Notes: generated from the letters alone by a model not told the origin. Positions 10,176 to 22,107 are shown, counted from the stretch's first letter. The stretch: DNA of 64,000 nucleotides from Escherichia sp. ESNIH1 (GCA_002918705.1 PQKR01000003.1:186001-250000), one strand, 5' to 3'. Numbers and translations are program-made.

Positions 10176-11942
10176 ATGACGCAAACATTTATCCCCGGCA
10201 AAGATGCCGCTCTGGAAGACTCCATCGCCCGCTTCCAGCAGAAACTGCTCGATCTTGGCTTCGATATCGAAGAGGCCTCCTGGCTGAATCCGGTCCCTAA
10301 CGTCTGGTCAGTGCATATTCGCGATAAAGCCTGTGCGCTCTGCTTTACCAACGGTAAAGGCGCAACCAAAAAAGCAGCGCTGGCCTCCGCCCTCGGCGAA
10401 TACTTTGAGCGTCTCTCTACCAACTACTTCTTTGCCGACTTCTGGCTGGGCGATGAGATCGCTAACGGCCCGTTTGTCCACTATCCGAATGAGAAGTGGT
10501 TCCCGCTGCCGGAAGATGACTCCCTGCCGGAAGGCATTCTCGACGCGCGCCTGCGCGCGTTCTACGATCCGGAAGGCGAACTGGCTGCTGGCATGCTGAT
10601 TGACCTGCAGTCCGGCAACGAAGCGCGCGGCATCTGCGGCCTGCCGTTTACCCGTCAGTCCGACCAGCAGACGGTCTACATCCCGATGAACATCGTCGGC
10701 AACCTGTATGTCTCTAACGGCATGTCCGCCGGTAACACCCGCAACGAAGCCCGCGTGCAGGGCCTGTCGGAGGTGTTTGAGCGCCACATTAAGAACCGCA
10801 TCATTGCCGAAAGCATTAGCCTGCCGGAGATCCCGCAGGCGGTGCTGGCCCGCTACCCGGGCGTGGTGGAGTCAATTGCTACCCTGGAAGCGGAAGGTTT
10901 CCCGATCTTTGCCTATGACGCCTCGCTGGGCGGTAAATACCCGGTGATCTGCGTCGTGCTGTTTAACCCGGCGAACGGTACCTGCTTCGCCTCCTTCGGC
11001 GCGCATCCGGACTTTGGCGTGGCGCTGGAGCGTACCGTGACCGAGCTGCTGCAGGGCCGTGGCCTGAAGGATCTCGACGTCTTTACCCCGCCGACCTTTG
11101 ACGATGAAGAGGTGGCCGAGCATGCCAACCTGGAGACTCACTTTATCGACTCCAGCGGCCTGATCTCCTGGGATATGTTCAAGCAGGATGCCGACTACCC
11201 GTTCGTGGACTGGAGCTTCGCCGGCACCACCGAAGAGGAGTTCGCGACCCTGATGGCGATCTTCCGTGCCGAGGACAAAGAGGTCTACATCGCCGACTAC
11301 GAGCACCTGAGCGTCTACGCCTGCCGCATTATCGTGCCGGGCATGTCGGATATCTATCCGGCAGAGGATCTCTGGCTGGCGAACAACAGTATGGGCAGCC
11401 ACCTGCGTGAAACCATTCTTGCTCTGCCGGGCAGCGAGTGGGAGAAAGAGGCCTACCTTGATCTCATCGCCCAGCTGGATGATGAGGGTCACGATGATTT
11501 TACCCGCGTGCGTGAGCTGTTAGGCATTGCTACCGGTAAAGACAACGGCTGGTATACCCTGCGCATTGGCGAGCTGAAAGCGATGCTGGCCCTGGCCGGG
11601 GGCGATCTCGATCAGGCCCTGATCTGGACCGAATGGACAATGGAGTTCAATGCCTCCGTCTTTACATCAGCGCGTGCGAACTACTACCGCTGCCTGCAGA
11701 CCCTCCTGCTGCTGGCTCAGGAAGAGGATCGCCAGCCGCTGCAGTATCTCAACGCCTTTGTCCGCATGTACGGCGCGGAAGCGGTGGAAGCCGCCAGTGC
11801 AGCAATGAGCGGCGAAGCGCCGTTCTATGGCCTGCAGGCGGCTGACGGCACGCTGGCGGCCTTCCCTGCTCACCAGTCCCTGCTGGCGGCCTACGAGAAG
11901 CTGCAGCGGGCGAAACAGGCTTTTTGGCCAAAAGAAGCGTAA
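10176..11942 (+). CDS. ycaO: YcaO, ATP-dependent cyclodehydratase-family protein
   Basis: Founding member of the YcaO superfamily, whose relatives use ATP to phosphorylate backbone amides and form azol(in)e heterocycles in peptides. The E. coli protein is reported to support beta-methylthiolation of ribosomal protein S12 by RimO. The 588-residue product starts MTQTFIPGKDAALEDSIARF at the ATG at 10176; earlier in-frame starts add sequence unlike the family. The catalytic domain includes GKGATKKAALASALGEYFER and a GNTRNEARVQGLSEVFERH segment typical of the ATP/Mg site. The C-terminal third is helical and TPR-like. It has its own terminator and lies upstream of focA, as in E. coli, but is separated from it by about 400 bases. 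Confidence 0.95.
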   Translation: MTQTFIPGKDAALEDSIARFQQKLLDLGFDIEEASWLNPVPNVWSVHIRDKACALCFTNGKGATKKAALASALGEYFERLSTNYFFADFWLGDEIANGPFVHYPNEKWFPLPEDDSLPEGILDARLRAFYDPEGELAAGMLIDLQSGNEARGICGLPFTRQSDQQTVYIPMNIVGNLYVSNGMSAGNTRNEARVQGLSEVFERHIKNRIIAESISLPEIPQAVLARYPGVVESIATLEAEGFPIFAYDASLGGKYPVICVVLFNPANGTCFASFGAHPDFGVALERTVTELLQGRGLKDLDVFTPPTFDDEEVAEHANLETHFIDSSGLISWDMFKQDADYPFVDWSFAGTTEEEFATLMAIFRAEDKEVYIADYEHLSVYACRIIVPGMSDIYPAEDLWLANNSMGSHLRETILALPGSEWEKEAYLDLIAQLDDEGHDDFTRVRELLGIATGKDNGWYTLRIGELKAMLALAGGDLDQALIWTEWTMEFNASVFTSARANYYRCLQTLLLLAQEEDRQPLQYLNAFVRMYGAEAVEAASAAMSGEAPFYGLQAADGTLAAFPAHQSLLAAYEKLQRAKQAFWPKEA

Positions 11943-11988
11943 ATAACACTATAAGCTGTAGGCGTATTTGCACAGCCAGGCTATATTA

Positions 11989-12016
11989 CGGGGCAATTTC
12001 ATTGCCCCGTTTTTTA
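11989..12016 (+). terminator. Intrinsic terminator after ycaO
   Basis: Perfect 9-bp stem (CGGGGCAAT at 11989-11997, ATTGCCCCG at 12001-12009) with a 3-base loop and six T. Confidence 0.9.
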
Positions 12017-12340
12017 TATAGACATGCAATGAACTATAAATGTAATAATTAGGTTACTTACAAGTAATATTCTTTATTGATACTCAGGCATATTGTTACT
12101 TTTTAGAAGAATTACTCCATTGTAATTAACGCGCCAGCAGAGTGCACAAAAAAATATTCAAAACATTTTATAATTTTTAAACTTTATTTATTCAATGATA
12201 ATCAATAGCTTAGCAATAAAAACAGCTAAAACCCCAAGGTCTTAAGGCCTATAAGACGGGCGAGATATGATCCATATCAAGTTCTCTTCTATAATGCTTT
12301 GTTAGTATCTCCTCGCCGACTTAATAAAGAGAGAGTTAGT
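12017..12340 (+). promoter_or_regulatory. AT-rich focA-pfl upstream control region
   Basis: About 320 non-coding bases between the ycaO terminator and focA, markedly AT-rich over 12020-12240. In E. coli this segment carries several promoters and binding sites for FNR, ArcA and IHF. Apart from the FNR site near its end (separate entry), I could not place individual sites with confidence. Confidence 0.6.
12267..12308 (+). promoter_or_regulatory. FNR site and FNR-dependent promoter of focA-pflB
   Basis: ATGAT-CCAT-ATCAA at 12267-12280 matches the FNR consensus TTGAT-N4-ATCAA at nine of ten positions. A -10 element TAGTAT lies at 12303-12308, so a start near 12315 would put the FNR centre at about -41.5, the class II position. 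A further TATAAT sits at 12290-12295. The arrangement closely resembles the E. coli focA promoter and predicts anaerobic induction. Confidence 0.8.
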
Positions 12341-13198
12341 GTGAAAGCTGACAACCCTTTTGATTTGATACTTCCCCCTGCGATGGCAAAAGTTGCCGAA
12401 GAGGCGGGTGTCTATAAAGCCACAAAGCGTCCGATGACGACGTTCTTCCTGGCAATTACCGCCGGGGTGTTCATCTCCATCGCCTTTGTTTTCTATATTA
12501 CCTCTACCACCGGCACAGCCGCGATGCCGTACGGCGTGGCCAAGCTGATCGGCGGTATCTGCTTCTCACTGGGTCTGATTTTGTGCGTGATCTGCGGCGC
12601 GGATCTCTTTACCTCGACGGTCCTTATCGTAGTGGCAAAGGCCAGCGGCAAAATCACCTGGGGCCAGCTGGCGCGCAACTGGATCAACGTTTACGTTGGC
12701 AACCTGGTTGGCTGTCTGCTCTTTGTCCTGCTGATGTGGCTCTCCGGTGAGTACATGACCGCTAACGGCGGCTGGGGGCTTAACGTCCTGCAAACCGCTG
12801 ACCACAAGATGCACCATACTTTTATTGAAGCCGTCGCACTTGGCATTCTGGCAAACCTGATGGTCTGTCTGGCCGTGTGGATGAGCTACTCAGGCCGCAG
12901 CCTGATGGACAAAGCCATGATTATGGTTCTGCCGGTCGCCATGTTTGTTGCCAGCGGCTTTGAGCACAGCATCGCAAACATGTTTTTGATCCCGCTGGGT
13001 ATCGTAATCCGTGATTTTGCTACTCCGGAGTTTTGGACCGCAGTCGGTTCATCTCCAGACAATTTTTCTCATCTGACCGTGATGAACTTCATCACCGATA
13101 ATCTGATCCCCGTAACAATCGGGAACATTATTGGTGGGGGTTTACTGGTTGGGTTGACATACTGGGTCATTTACCTGCGTGGCGATAACCATCATTGA
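12341..13198 (+). CDS. focA: Formate channel FocA
   Basis: Pentameric inner-membrane formate channel of the FNT family, passing formate made by PflB out of the cell and back in for the formate hydrogenlyase. The product is 285 residues, the E. coli length, with six membrane helices and the FNT signature region (ICGADLFTSTVLIVVAKASG; MSYSGRSLMDKAMIMVLPVA). The start is the GTG at 12341 (then KADNPFDL), as in E. coli; an ATG 42 bases upstream in frame overlaps the promoter. The pflB start follows after 51 bases, so the two form the anaerobic focA-pflB operon. Confidence 0.96.
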   Translation: MKADNPFDLILPPAMAKVAEEAGVYKATKRPMTTFFLAITAGVFISIAFVFYITSTTGTAAMPYGVAKLIGGICFSLGLILCVICGADLFTSTVLIVVAKASGKITWGQLARNWINVYVGNLVGCLLFVLLMWLSGEYMTANGGWGLNVLQTADHKMHHTFIEAVALGILANLMVCLAVWMSYSGRSLMDKAMIMVLPVAMFVASGFEHSIANMFLIPLGIVIRDFATPEFWTAVGSSPDNFSHLTVMNFITDNLIPVTIGNIIGGGLLVGLTYWVIYLRGDNHH

Positions 13199-13249
13199 TG
13201 GGTATCCCAGGCAGTAAATAAAAAATCCACTTAAGAAGGTAGGTGTAAC

Positions 13250-15532
<2,283 letters not shown>

Positions 15533-15558
15533 TGGTTGACTGAAAAAGCGTACAATAA

Positions 15559-15584
15559 AGGCTCCACGATCGTGGGGCCTTTTT
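15559..15584 (+). terminator. Intrinsic terminator after pflB
   Basis: A 9-bp stem with one G-T wobble (AGGCTCCAC / GTGGGGCCT, 4-base loop GATC) and five T, 27 bases past the pflB stop. pflA therefore needs its own promoter or readthrough. Confidence 0.85.
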
Positions 15585-15718
15585 AGTAAACGCGCCCTCT
15601 CCTACGAGCCTGCTTTGCCAACTGTCCTGCCTGCGGGCATCTGGCAAAACAGACTTAAACACAGCGGAAAGCTGTGCAAAAACAGGCCCGGGATGGGCCA
15701 TATCCGGAGAACCTCGCA

Positions 15719-16459
15719 ATGTCAGTTATCGGTCGCATTCACTCCTTTGAATCCTGTGGCACAGTTGATGGCCCGGGGATCCGCTTTATTACCTTCTTTC
15801 AGGGCTGCCTGATGCGCTGCCTCTACTGCCACAACCGTGACACCTGGGATACCCACGGCGGCAAAGAGATCACCGTTGAGGAGCTGATGAAAGAGGTCGT
15901 GACCTATCGCCACTTTATGAACGCCTCCGGCGGCGGCGTAACGGCGTCCGGCGGGGAAGCTATCCTGCAGGCTGAGTTTGTGCGCGACTGGTTCCGCGCC
16001 TGCCATCAGGAGGGCATTCACACCTGTCTGGACACCAACGGCTTCGTACGCCGCTACGATCCGGTGATCGACGAACTGCTGGAGGTCACCGATCTGGTGA
16101 TGCTCGATCTCAAACAGATGAACGATGAGATCCACCAGAACCTGGTCGGCGTCTCGAACCACCGCACGCTGGAGTTTGCTCAGTATCTGTCGCAGAAGAA
16201 TGTTAAGGTCTGGATCCGCTACGTGGTGGTACCGGGCTGGTCAGATGACGACGACTCCGCGCACCGCCTGGGTGAATTTACCCGCGATATGGGCAACGTT
16301 GAGAAGATTGAGCTACTGCCCTATCACGAGCTGGGCAAGCACAAATGGGTGGCGATGGGCGAAGAGTACAAGCTTGATGGCATTCACCCGCCGAAAAAAG
16401 AGACGATGGATCGCGTGAAAGGCATCCTGGAGCAGTACGGTCATAAGGTGATGTATTAA
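15719..16459 (+). CDS. pflA: Pyruvate formate-lyase 1-activating enzyme
   Basis: Radical-SAM enzyme that installs the glycyl radical on PflB. The 246-residue product has the CxxxCxxC cluster motif [11 protein letters not shown] with cysteines at 30, 34 and 37, and the SAM-binding [14 protein letters not shown] segment. The ATG at 15719 follows a GGAGA and gives [14 protein letters not shown], the E. coli start; the frame is open upstream but that segment is non-coding leader. Its position after pflB is conserved across enterics. Confidence 0.97.
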   Translation: MSVIGRIHSFESCGTVDGPGIRFITFFQGCLMRCLYCHNRDTWDTHGGKEITVEELMKEVVTYRHFMNASGGGVTASGGEAILQAEFVRDWFRACHQEGIHTCLDTNGFVRRYDPVIDELLEVTDLVMLDLKQMNDEIHQNLVGVSNHRTLEFAQYLSQKNVKVWIRYVVVPGWSDDDDSAHRLGEFTRDMGNVEKIELLPYHELGKHKWVAMGEEYKLDGIHPPKKETMDRVKGILEQYGHKVMY

Positions 16460-16473
16460 CACCGTCATGCCAT

Positions 16474-16604
16474 GTAGGCCCGGCAAGCGTAGCGCCACCG
16501 GGCGTTAATATGATAACGCTGCAATGCCGGGCGGCACTACGTTTGCCCAGCCTACGGTAAGCACGGTGCGGTTAGTAGGCCCGGCAAGCAGAGCGCCGCC
16601 GGGC
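16474..16604. repeat. BIME cluster of three REP elements
   Basis: Three REP-type units: GTAGGCCCGGCAAGC at 16474-16504, an inverted one at 16525-16555 (TGCCGGGCGGC...CCTAC), and a third in the first orientation at 16575-16604. They fill the gap between the converging pflA and ycaD genes and can fold into GC-rich hairpins. Confidence 0.85.
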
Positions 16605-16612
16605 AAAAGAGT

Positions 16613-17761
16613 TTAGGCATGTGCCACTGGGGTCGGATGCTGGCCCGCTTTGCGCAGCAGCATCATCAGGTAGATAAACGACACGCTGGCGATCATGACA
16701 AAGAGCAGATTATCAGAGTAGCTCTGCATCAGCATTGAGGTCAGCGTTGGCCCCAGCAGGCTACCCACGGTGTAGCTGAGCAGCAGCGCCTGGTTCATCG
16801 CCACCAACTGATGCGGCTCCACTTTCTCACAGGCCCAGGCCATCGCTACCGGGTAGAGCGTGAAGCCCGCCGCCCCCAGCACGAACAGCGCAGGTGCCAT
16901 CGCGGCGTTGCCGAGCATCGCCAGACAACCAACGATCACTACAAACACCTGCACGCGCAGTACCAGCAGGCGGCCAAAGCGATCTGCCAGCTTGCCCACC
17001 GGCCACTGACCGAAAATACCCGCGCTGATCAGCACTGCCATCCAGAAACCGATTCCGGCGTCGCTGACCCCGTGATGGTTCAGCCACAGCGGCATCAGGC
17101 CATACAGCGAGCCAAGAATAATCCCTGAGATGACGCAGCCGTTAACGCCCAGACGCGCCTGGCGCAGTCTCAGCATCGGCCACATCGTCGTCGCCTCCTG
17201 ATGCTCGCTATGCTCGTTGACGATACGGGTGAAGAGCAGCGGCAGGATTGCAGCCAGGATCAAGCCGGTAACCCACGGCAGAACCTGCATCAGCCCGGTC
17301 GGCAGCTTGCTGACCATCAACTGGCCCAGCACCGTACCGACGTAGTAAATCATCATATAGGCAGCCAGCAGGCGGCCGCGGTTGCGGGAGGTGCCGCTGC
17401 ACATCAGGCCGCTCTCCACCACCACCCAGATCATTGCACAGCCGATGCCGGCAACGAAACGCCATACCATCCAGCTCCAGAAACCCACCATCAGCCCCAT
17501 CCCGACACAGCCAGCGGCAAAAAGCAGCGAGGCGATGTAGTAGCTGCGGTTAAAACCGAAGCGTTTGATCAGGCGGCCGCAGAGCAGCGTGCCCAGCAGG
17601 TTACCGGTGAAAAAAGCGGAGCCAACCATACCTACCTGCCACGTCGGCAAGTTTTCATGGGCGAGCCAAAGCGGCACGAGCGTATTTAGCGTCGCGATCG
17701 ACAGGGTCAACAACAACAGGCCACAGAGCAGCAGGAGCACTGGGCGGGTATAGATAGGCAT
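16613..17761 (-). CDS. ycaD: Major facilitator superfamily transporter YcaD
   Basis: Putative inner-membrane MFS carrier of unknown substrate. The 382-residue product, the same length as E. coli YcaD, has about twelve hydrophobic helices with the MFS loop motif [12 protein letters not shown] after helix 2 and [14 protein letters not shown] in the second half. The start is [14 protein letters not shown]. The E. coli neighbours ycaM, ycaN and ycaK on the pflA side and ycaC on the dms side are absent, so ycaD lies directly between pflA and dmsC. Confidence 0.93.
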   Translation of the reverse strand: MPIYTRPVLLLLCGLLLLTLSIATLNTLVPLWLAHENLPTWQVGMVGSAFFTGNLLGTLLCGRLIKRFGFNRSYYIASLLFAAGCVGMGLMVGFWSWMVWRFVAGIGCAMIWVVVESGLMCSGTSRNRGRLLAAYMMIYYVGTVLGQLMVSKLPTGLMQVLPWVTGLILAAILPLLFTRIVNEHSEHQEATTMWPMLRLRQARLGVNGCVISGIILGSLYGLMPLWLNHHGVSDAGIGFWMAVLISAGIFGQWPVGKLADRFGRLLVLRVQVFVVIVGCLAMLGNAAMAPALFVLGAAGFTLYPVAMAWACEKVEPHQLVAMNQALLLSYTVGSLLGPTLTSMLMQSYSDNLLFVMIASVSFIYLMMLLRKAGQHPTPVAHA

Positions 17762-17891
17762 GGATATAAACCGTGAGGAAGTTCTGATTTCGAGCGCATC
17801 ATGCCACCGGCAAAAACATTGTCAATCGGCCTGAATGGCCGCCTTACGCCCTTTTTTAACGATCGATTTGAAATACTGATTATCAAAGGTA

Positions 17892-17962
17892 AAACGCAGC
17901 GGGATATTATCGTTAAATCTATGATAATATTATAGATAATGAAATATCCCGCACCTGCGTTT
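17892..17962. repeat. 71-bp imperfect palindrome upstream of ycaD
   Basis: AAACGCAG (17892-17899) plus CGGGATATT (17900-17908) is repeated inverted as AATATCCCG (17943-17951), then CAC, then CTGCGTTT (17955-17962). This gives 17 paired bases with one 3-base bulge. The 34-base AT-rich loop holds a second inverted repeat (ATCTAT / ATAGAT). There is no T tract in either direction. It lies about 130 bases upstream of ycaD and just past the end of dmsC. Function unknown. Confidence 0.7.
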
Positions 17963-17982
17963 AGTAGAAAAATTTCATGGTA

Positions 17983-18007
17983 GAAGCCGCCACTTTTTTG
18001 CGGCTTC
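17983..18007 (-). terminator. Hairpin after dmsC
   Basis: An 8-bp stem GAAGCCGC / GCGGCTTC eight bases past the dmsC stop. The T-rich stretch is in the loop, and the minus-strand downstream side is only mildly T-rich, so this is a probable but not textbook terminator of dmsABC. Confidence 0.55.
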
Positions 18008-18014
18008 CTCAGCT

Positions 18015-18878
18015 TCAGCCAGCAACCGCCATACCCACGGTCATATGCAGACCATAAAATACGCCACGACCGATTAGCTCACCCACCAGCAGCAGCATGA
18101 ATGCCATTGAGAGCAGCGGCACCGTAGGCACTTTTCCTGCCACCTGCGGCACAATCCAGCAGCTTAGCGCCACCGCCAGCACGACGGTACGCCAGGCCAT
18201 CAGAGCGCCGTAGTCAGGTATCAGAGCGGACGCCTGCTGCACGGCGCTATGGATCGTTGCCAGCTCCGCACCCTGCATCATGGCCACGATAGCGCTGGCA
18301 ATCAGAGCCAGTACAGACACCGCTGGCAGCAGGCGCATCGCCCAGCCATGAATACCGGCAGTACGCAGAAGCAGGTAACCTAATAGCGGCCCTCCTGTCA
18401 GCAAGGTCAGGAAGAAGCTCAGCGGGGTCCAGATGCTGTACCAGGTGGGCACCGTATCAATACTGTTATAAACGCGCACCATCATCCAGACGAAAATTAC
18501 GCCCAGTATCATCGTGACCACTAGCCAGACATTGCGTAATCCTGAAGGCAGCTTACGTACTACCGCCAGCAGCCAGCCAATCCCGCCGAAGGCAAAGAAG
18601 ATCGACCCGCTGGCAATCTCATTGCTTAAGGGGGACGCGCCTACCCGGTTAAGCGAGTTAAAAGCGCGCATCGGCGAGCCCAGATGCAGCATAGAAGCGA
18701 TAAAACCAATTCCCATCAGCACCCACAGGCCCAGCATGCCGATGATAATCCGCTGCTGCGACTCAGGGGATAGCCCCCCTTTTAGCAGGGCAAAGGCCAG
18801 AACGATAAAACCCCCGACCACGCACTGCCCGAAAACCGTAAAAATCATTAACGGCCATTCATGCCACCCGCTTCCCAT
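18015..18878 (-). CDS. dmsC: DMSO reductase membrane anchor subunit DmsC
   Basis: Integral membrane subunit that anchors DmsAB and oxidises menaquinol, feeding electrons to DmsB. The 287-residue product has eight predicted helices and begins MGSGWHEWPLMIFTVFGQC, nearly identical to the E. coli N terminus. I chose the ATG at 18878, one base after the dmsB stop codon; the long upstream extension of the frame only shadows dmsB. Last gene of dmsABC. Confidence 0.96.
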   Translation of the reverse strand: MGSGWHEWPLMIFTVFGQCVVGGFIVLAFALLKGGLSPESQQRIIIGMLGLWVLMGIGFIASMLHLGSPMRAFNSLNRVGASPLSNEIASGSIFFAFGGIGWLLAVVRKLPSGLRNVWLVVTMILGVIFVWMMVRVYNSIDTVPTWYSIWTPLSFFLTLLTGGPLLGYLLLRTAGIHGWAMRLLPAVSVLALIASAIVAMMQGAELATIHSAVQQASALIPDYGALMAWRTVVLAVALSCWIVPQVAGKVPTVPLLSMAFMLLLVGELIGRGVFYGLHMTVGMAVAG

Positions 18879-18879
18879 C

Positions 18880-19497
18880 TCACACCTCCTCCGGATTTGC
18901 CAGATAGCCCGTGGTATCGCCAATCGGGCGGCAGTTGGCATTGGGTTTAATAACGATGCTGGGTTTCGTGAAATGCGCGCCTGGCAATGGGGCAACGGCG
19001 GCCAGCTCACCGTGCTTTTTACGCAGCGTCTCGATAGGTCCGAAATCCAGCGCACGCAGTGGGCAGGATTCAACGCAGATCGGCTTCTCCCCCTGCGTAA
19101 CGCGCTCGTAGCAGCCATCGCATTTGGTCATATGGCCCTTACTGGCATTGTACTGCGGTGCGCCATAGGGACAGGCCATATGGCAGTAACGGCAGCCGAT
19201 GCAGACCTCTTCGTTGACCACGACAAAACCATCTTCACGCTTATGCATCGCCCCGCTTGGACACACCTTGGTACAGGCAGGATCTTCGCAGTGGTTGCAC
19301 GAAATGGACAAATAGTAGGCGAAGACATTCTGGTGCCAGACGCCATTATCTTCCTGCCAATCGCCCCCTGCGTACTCATAGATACGGCGGAAGCTCACCT
19401 CCGGCGTCAAATCTTTATAGTCTTTACAGGCCAGCTCACAGGTTTTGCACCCGGTGCAGCGGCTGGAATCAATAAAAAATCCATACTGGGTTGCCAT
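18880..19497 (-). CDS. dmsB: DMSO reductase iron-sulfur subunit DmsB
   Basis: Electron-transfer subunit with four [4Fe-4S] clusters passing electrons from DmsC to DmsA. The 205-residue product shows the expected cysteine groups: CTGCKTCELACK, CNHCEDPACTKVCP, CIGCRYCHMACP and CDGC...CVESCP. No signal peptide; it is exported as a complex with the Tat substrate DmsA. It starts ten bases after dmsA ends. Confidence 0.97.
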   Translation of the reverse strand: MATQYGFFIDSSRCTGCKTCELACKDYKDLTPEVSFRRIYEYAGGDWQEDNGVWHQNVFAYYLSISCNHCEDPACTKVCPSGAMHKREDGFVVVNEEVCIGCRYCHMACPYGAPQYNASKGHMTKCDGCYERVTQGEKPICVESCPLRALDFGPIETLRKKHGELAAVAPLPGAHFTKPSIVIKPNANCRPIGDTTGYLANPEEV

Positions 19498-19507
19498 CGG
19501 TTACTCC

Positions 19508-21946
19508 TTAAACCTTTTCCACCTGAACGAGGTTGGTATGGGAGGGATTTCCCTTAGCAAGCGGAGAGGGACGCTGGGTAGTCAGCACATTAATGCATCC
19601 GCCCCGATCCACGCCTTTGCCATCCGGGTCGTACCAGGCCCCCTCACCTAACGCAACGACGCCGGGCATCATTCGCGGCGTCACCTTCGCCTCAATATGC
19701 ACCTCGCCGCGCCCGTTAAAGATGCGCACCTTATCTCCGTTGCTAATTTGTCGTTTTTGCGCATCGATGGGGTTGATCCACATCTCCTGGCGACAGGCGG
19801 CCTTCAACACATCAACGTCGCCGTAGGTAGAGTGAACGCGGGATTTATAGTGAAAGCCGGTGAGCTGGAGCGGATATTTTTCTATTAACGGATCGTCATA
19901 GCTTTCAAACCCTGGGGTAAAGATGGGCAGCGGATCGATAACGTCTCCATCCGTCAAATCCCATGTTGCTGCAATCTCTGCTAAGGCCTCGGAGTAGATC
20001 TCAATTTTACCGGAGGGAGTAGAGAGCGGATTGGCCTGCGGATCTTCCCGAAACGCCCGGTAGGCAACGTGATGCCCGTCAGGATCGCGTTTTTTAAAGA
20101 TCCCCTGCTGGCGAAACGCCTCGAAGGTTGGCAGTTCAGGTATGGCTTTTCGCGACGCTTCATAGAGGTAACGCAGCCACCCCTCCTGAGTGCGCCCCTC
20201 AGTAAACTGCTGTTCTACGCCCATCCGTTTTGCCAGCTGCGAGGTCATCTCATAGATTGTCTTGCACTCAAAGCGCGGCTTGACCGCCTGCTCGGTGAAG
20301 ATGACGTAGGACATGTTGCCGCAGGAGGCATCCAGCGCGAAGTCCATCTGCTCCGATGCAGTACAGTCCGGCAGCAAAATATCGGCATATTTTGCTGAAG
20401 AGGTCATATGGCAGTCGATAACCACGATCATCTCGCACTTTTTATCATCCTGTAGGATCTGATGGGTGCGGTTAATGTCTGAATGCTGGTTAACCAGGCA
20501 GTTACCTGCATAGTTCCAGATCATTTTGATCGGAACGTCAAGCTTGTCCTTTCCACGTACTCCGTCGCGCAGGGCGGTCATCTCCGGCCCGCGTTCTATG
20601 GCATCCGTCCACATGAACATGGAGATACTGGTCGCGACCGGGTTCTCCAGGGTCGGCATACGCTCAAAGGGGAGCTCATAGGAGCCTTCACGCGCCCCGC
20701 TGTTGCCGCCGTGAATGCCCACGTTGCCGGTGAGAATGGCCAGCATTGAGATAGCCCGGGTCGTTATTTCACCATTAGCGCGACGCTGCGGCCCCCAGCC
20801 CTGGCTGATGTAGGCGGGTTTAGCGCTGGCAATTTCACGGGCTAGCTTGATGATACGATCGGCGGGAATACCGGTGATCTGCGCGGCCCACGCGGGCGTT
20901 TTCGCGATCCCGTCCCTCCCCTGGCCGAGAATATAGGCTTTATAGTGACCGTTTTTTGGCGCGCTGGCGGGAAGGGTTTTTTCATCGTAGCCGATGCAGT
21001 ACCGATCGAGAAATGGCTGATCGACCAGATTTTCAGTGATCAACACCCATGCCAGGCCGTTGACCAGCGCAGCATCCGTCCCTGGCTTAATAGGGATCCA
21101 CTCATCCTCACGTCCCGCACCGGTATCGGTATAGCGTGGATCGATGATGATCATGCGTGCGTTTGACTTCTCGCGGGCCTGCTCAAGATAGTAGGTTACA
21201 CCGCCGCCGCTCATCCGCGTTTCGCCTGGATTATTGCCAAACAACACCACCAGCTTGCTGTTTTCAATATCTGACGGGCTATTGCCATCGGCCCAGCCGC
21301 CGTAGGTGTAGTTCAGGCCCGCCGCAATTTGCGCCGAGGAGTAGTCTCCGTAGTGATTCAGGTAGCCGCCACAGCAGTTCATCAGGCGTGCAATCAGTGT
21401 CTTTCCCGGCGGCCATGAGCGCGTCATGGTACCGCCGAGGGTACCTGTGCCGTAGTTCAGGTAGATAGATTCATTGCCGTAATCTTTGATAAGGCGTTTC
21501 ATATTGTCGGCGACGATGTCGAAGGCTTCATCCCAGCTGATGCGTTCGAACTTGCCCTCGCCGCGCAGGCCGACGCGCTTCATCGGGTACTTCAGGCGAT
21601 CCGGGTTATAGACGCGGCGGCGCATAGAGCGACCGCGCAGGCAGGCGCGTACCTGGTGAAACCCTTCATAGTTGTCGTCACCGGTATTATCGGTCTCAAC
21701 ATATTTGATCACGCCGTCGACAACGTGCATACGCAGCGGGCAGCGGCTGCCGCAGTTGACGGTACAGGCGCTCCAGATAATTTTTTCACTGCTCGGGCTG
21801 AGGCTTTCAGCGGCATTCGCTATGCGGGTAAAAGGCGCGGTAAATGTAGTGCTGGCAAGGGCCAGCCCGCCCAATGCCGTGGTTTTGACTAAACTGCGTC
21901 GGCTTACCTCTGCTGCCAGTACTGCATCGGAGATCTTCTTTTTCAT
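19508..21946 (-). CDS. dmsA: DMSO reductase catalytic subunit DmsA
   Basis: Molybdopterin-guanine-dinucleotide enzyme that reduces DMSO, TMAO and related oxides as terminal electron acceptors in anaerobic respiration. The 812-residue product starts with a twin-arginine signal (SRRSLVK at 15-21, probable cleavage after ANA at about 45). It is followed by the N-terminal [4Fe-4S] cysteines at about 61, 65, 69 and 102, and by the Mo-bisMGD domains. The first gene of dmsABC; an FNR-type site lies upstream. The dedicated chaperone gene dmsD is not in this window. Confidence 0.97.
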   Translation of the reverse strand: MKKKISDAVLAAEVSRRSLVKTTALGGLALASTTFTAPFTRIANAAESLSPSSEKIIWSACTVNCGSRCPLRMHVVDGVIKYVETDNTGDDNYEGFHQVRACLRGRSMRRRVYNPDRLKYPMKRVGLRGEGKFERISWDEAFDIVADNMKRLIKDYGNESIYLNYGTGTLGGTMTRSWPPGKTLIARLMNCCGGYLNHYGDYSSAQIAAGLNYTYGGWADGNSPSDIENSKLVVLFGNNPGETRMSGGGVTYYLEQAREKSNARMIIIDPRYTDTGAGREDEWIPIKPGTDAALVNGLAWVLITENLVDQPFLDRYCIGYDEKTLPASAPKNGHYKAYILGQGRDGIAKTPAWAAQITGIPADRIIKLAREIASAKPAYISQGWGPQRRANGEITTRAISMLAILTGNVGIHGGNSGAREGSYELPFERMPTLENPVATSISMFMWTDAIERGPEMTALRDGVRGKDKLDVPIKMIWNYAGNCLVNQHSDINRTHQILQDDKKCEMIVVIDCHMTSSAKYADILLPDCTASEQMDFALDASCGNMSYVIFTEQAVKPRFECKTIYEMTSQLAKRMGVEQQFTEGRTQEGWLRYLYEASRKAIPELPTFEAFRQQGIFKKRDPDGHHVAYRAFREDPQANPLSTPSGKIEIYSEALAEIAATWDLTDGDVIDPLPIFTPGFESYDDPLIEKYPLQLTGFHYKSRVHSTYGDVDVLKAACRQEMWINPIDAQKRQISNGDKVRIFNGRGEVHIEAKVTPRMMPGVVALGEGAWYDPDGKGVDRGGCINVLTTQRPSPLAKGNPSHTNLVQVEKV

Positions 21947-22059
21947 AGGGACTCACTTTGCTGCCTGTAGTAAATAAAAAGCAAACTGCCGTTATGTAGT
22001 TTTTTATAGAGAGAATTTTGGTGATATCAGTAGCAAACTCTGATCTTCATACGAAGGCA

Positions 22060-22100
22060 GTATTACCCCGAAAGAGGTATGAATTGTTGTTTGATGTCAA
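22060..22100 (-). promoter_or_regulatory. Predicted FNR-dependent promoter of dmsA
   Basis: TTGTT-TGAT-GTCAA at 22087-22100 matches the FNR consensus at eight of ten positions on either strand. On the minus strand a -10 element TAATAC covers 22065-22060, implying a start near 22053, which puts the FNR centre at about -40/-41 as for class II activation. E. coli dmsA has the same arrangement. Confidence 0.65.
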
Positions 22101-22107
22101 AAATGCA

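Noticed and set aside
16474-16604. Small RNA gene between pflA and ycaD
   Set aside because: All structure there is explained by three REP units; no promoter or terminator of its own.
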